A stretch of 64,000 nt of DNA, from contig NC_135200.1 of NCBI RefSeq assembly GCF_050948175.1, positions 1,860,001 through 1,924,000 on the forward strand, in the 5' to 3' direction. Positions 63,758-64,000 of the stretch are shown one piece after another. The position numbers were made by a program, and so were the translations under genes. The notes under the pieces were generated by a model. The model saw only the letters and a list, made by a program, of their open reading frames with translations. It had not been told where the DNA came from and searched no databases. The DNA is from Xylocopa sonorina. Taxonomy: Eukaryota; Arthropoda; Insecta; Hymenoptera; Apidae. Each line of letters begins with the position of its first letter. The first letter of the stretch is position 1.

Positions 63758-64000
63758 CTTCCCCTCTCTTTTCCTTCCTTCCTGCCTCTTTCATTCTACA
63801 GCAACACTGAAGCACGTCGCTTCAATACGTACAATAGAAGATACCTTACTCCATGTTATTAAAAAAGTTAGACAAATTTAACAAGTTAAATCTCGTTTCA
63901 AATAATAATAGCGTTTAAAATGTTTGCATAAAACATATGCTTATCAATGGGACTTGGTTTCCTTCACAAAGTAATAACAACTGGTACAATTTAATTGTCG

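Larger units (their letters stand above)
63572..63824 (+). mobile_element. Hammerhead-ribozyme solo LTR, copy C
   Basis: A 253-bp element starting TGTGGCGGC and ending ACGTCGCTTCA, flanked by perfect 4-bp duplications ATAC (63568-63571 and 63825-63828). Relative to copies A and B it has an 8-bp insertion near its 5' end (CTTTCGAC region), scattered substitutions and a shortened region after the pyrimidine tract. It is therefore an older or separate lineage. TATA box, ribozyme and pyrimidine tract keep the same order and spacing. It is noncoding and no partner LTR is seen before the window ends. Confidence 0.85.

Noticed and set aside
63615..63815. Minus-strand frame across copy C (66 codons), with similar frames across copies A and B
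   Set aside because: It is antisense to the ribozyme LTR and created by the purine-rich complement of the pyrimidine tract; not conserved as a protein.

Overview
This window looks like insect nuclear DNA, most likely from a hymenopteran (bee or wasp). That is an inference from four things: AT-rich sequence without CpG depletion, many simple repeats, almost no coding sequence, and one exon of an arthropod neuronal immunoglobulin-superfamily (Dpr-type) gene. There are no bacterial operons, and I recognised no rRNA, tRNA or CRISPR array. Nearly all open frames are short, lack splice context and match no family I know. I treat them as chance frames.

Coding content: one exon on the minus strand (5462-5625) encodes the N-terminal half of the first Ig domain of a Dpr-family protein. 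It has a clean acceptor and a perfect GTAAGT donor. The next exon must lie left of base 1. The signal-peptide exon is not recognisable and may lie to the right, so much of the window may be a long intron of this gene.

The outstanding content is a family of short dispersed elements present in three well-preserved copies: 20292-20548 on minus, 47458-47712 on plus and 63572-63824 on plus. Each is 253-257 bp, starts TG and ends CA, and is flanked by its own perfect 4-bp target-site duplication (CGAT, GCGT, ATAC). They therefore behave as solo long terminal repeats. Each has a TATATA box and, about 28 nt downstream, a complete 69-nt type III hammerhead self-cleaving ribozyme with every catalytic-core base intact. 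The two ribozyme loops are perfectly complementary over 10-11 nt. This layout resembles plant retrozymes, but in what looks like an insect genome. A decayed relative lies at about 8149-8272.

Other structure: a candidate unrelated solo LTR (21591-21840); a dispersed repeat shared by 57434-57546 and 61548-61675; a 277-bp inverted-repeat-bounded segment with an internal 63-bp tandem duplication (62267-62543); a 10-bp minisatellite (62641-62680); several long homopolymers and di- or trinucleotide arrays; and five notable perfect or near-perfect hairpins. The remaining stretches are AT-rich noncoding DNA in which I see nothing I can name.
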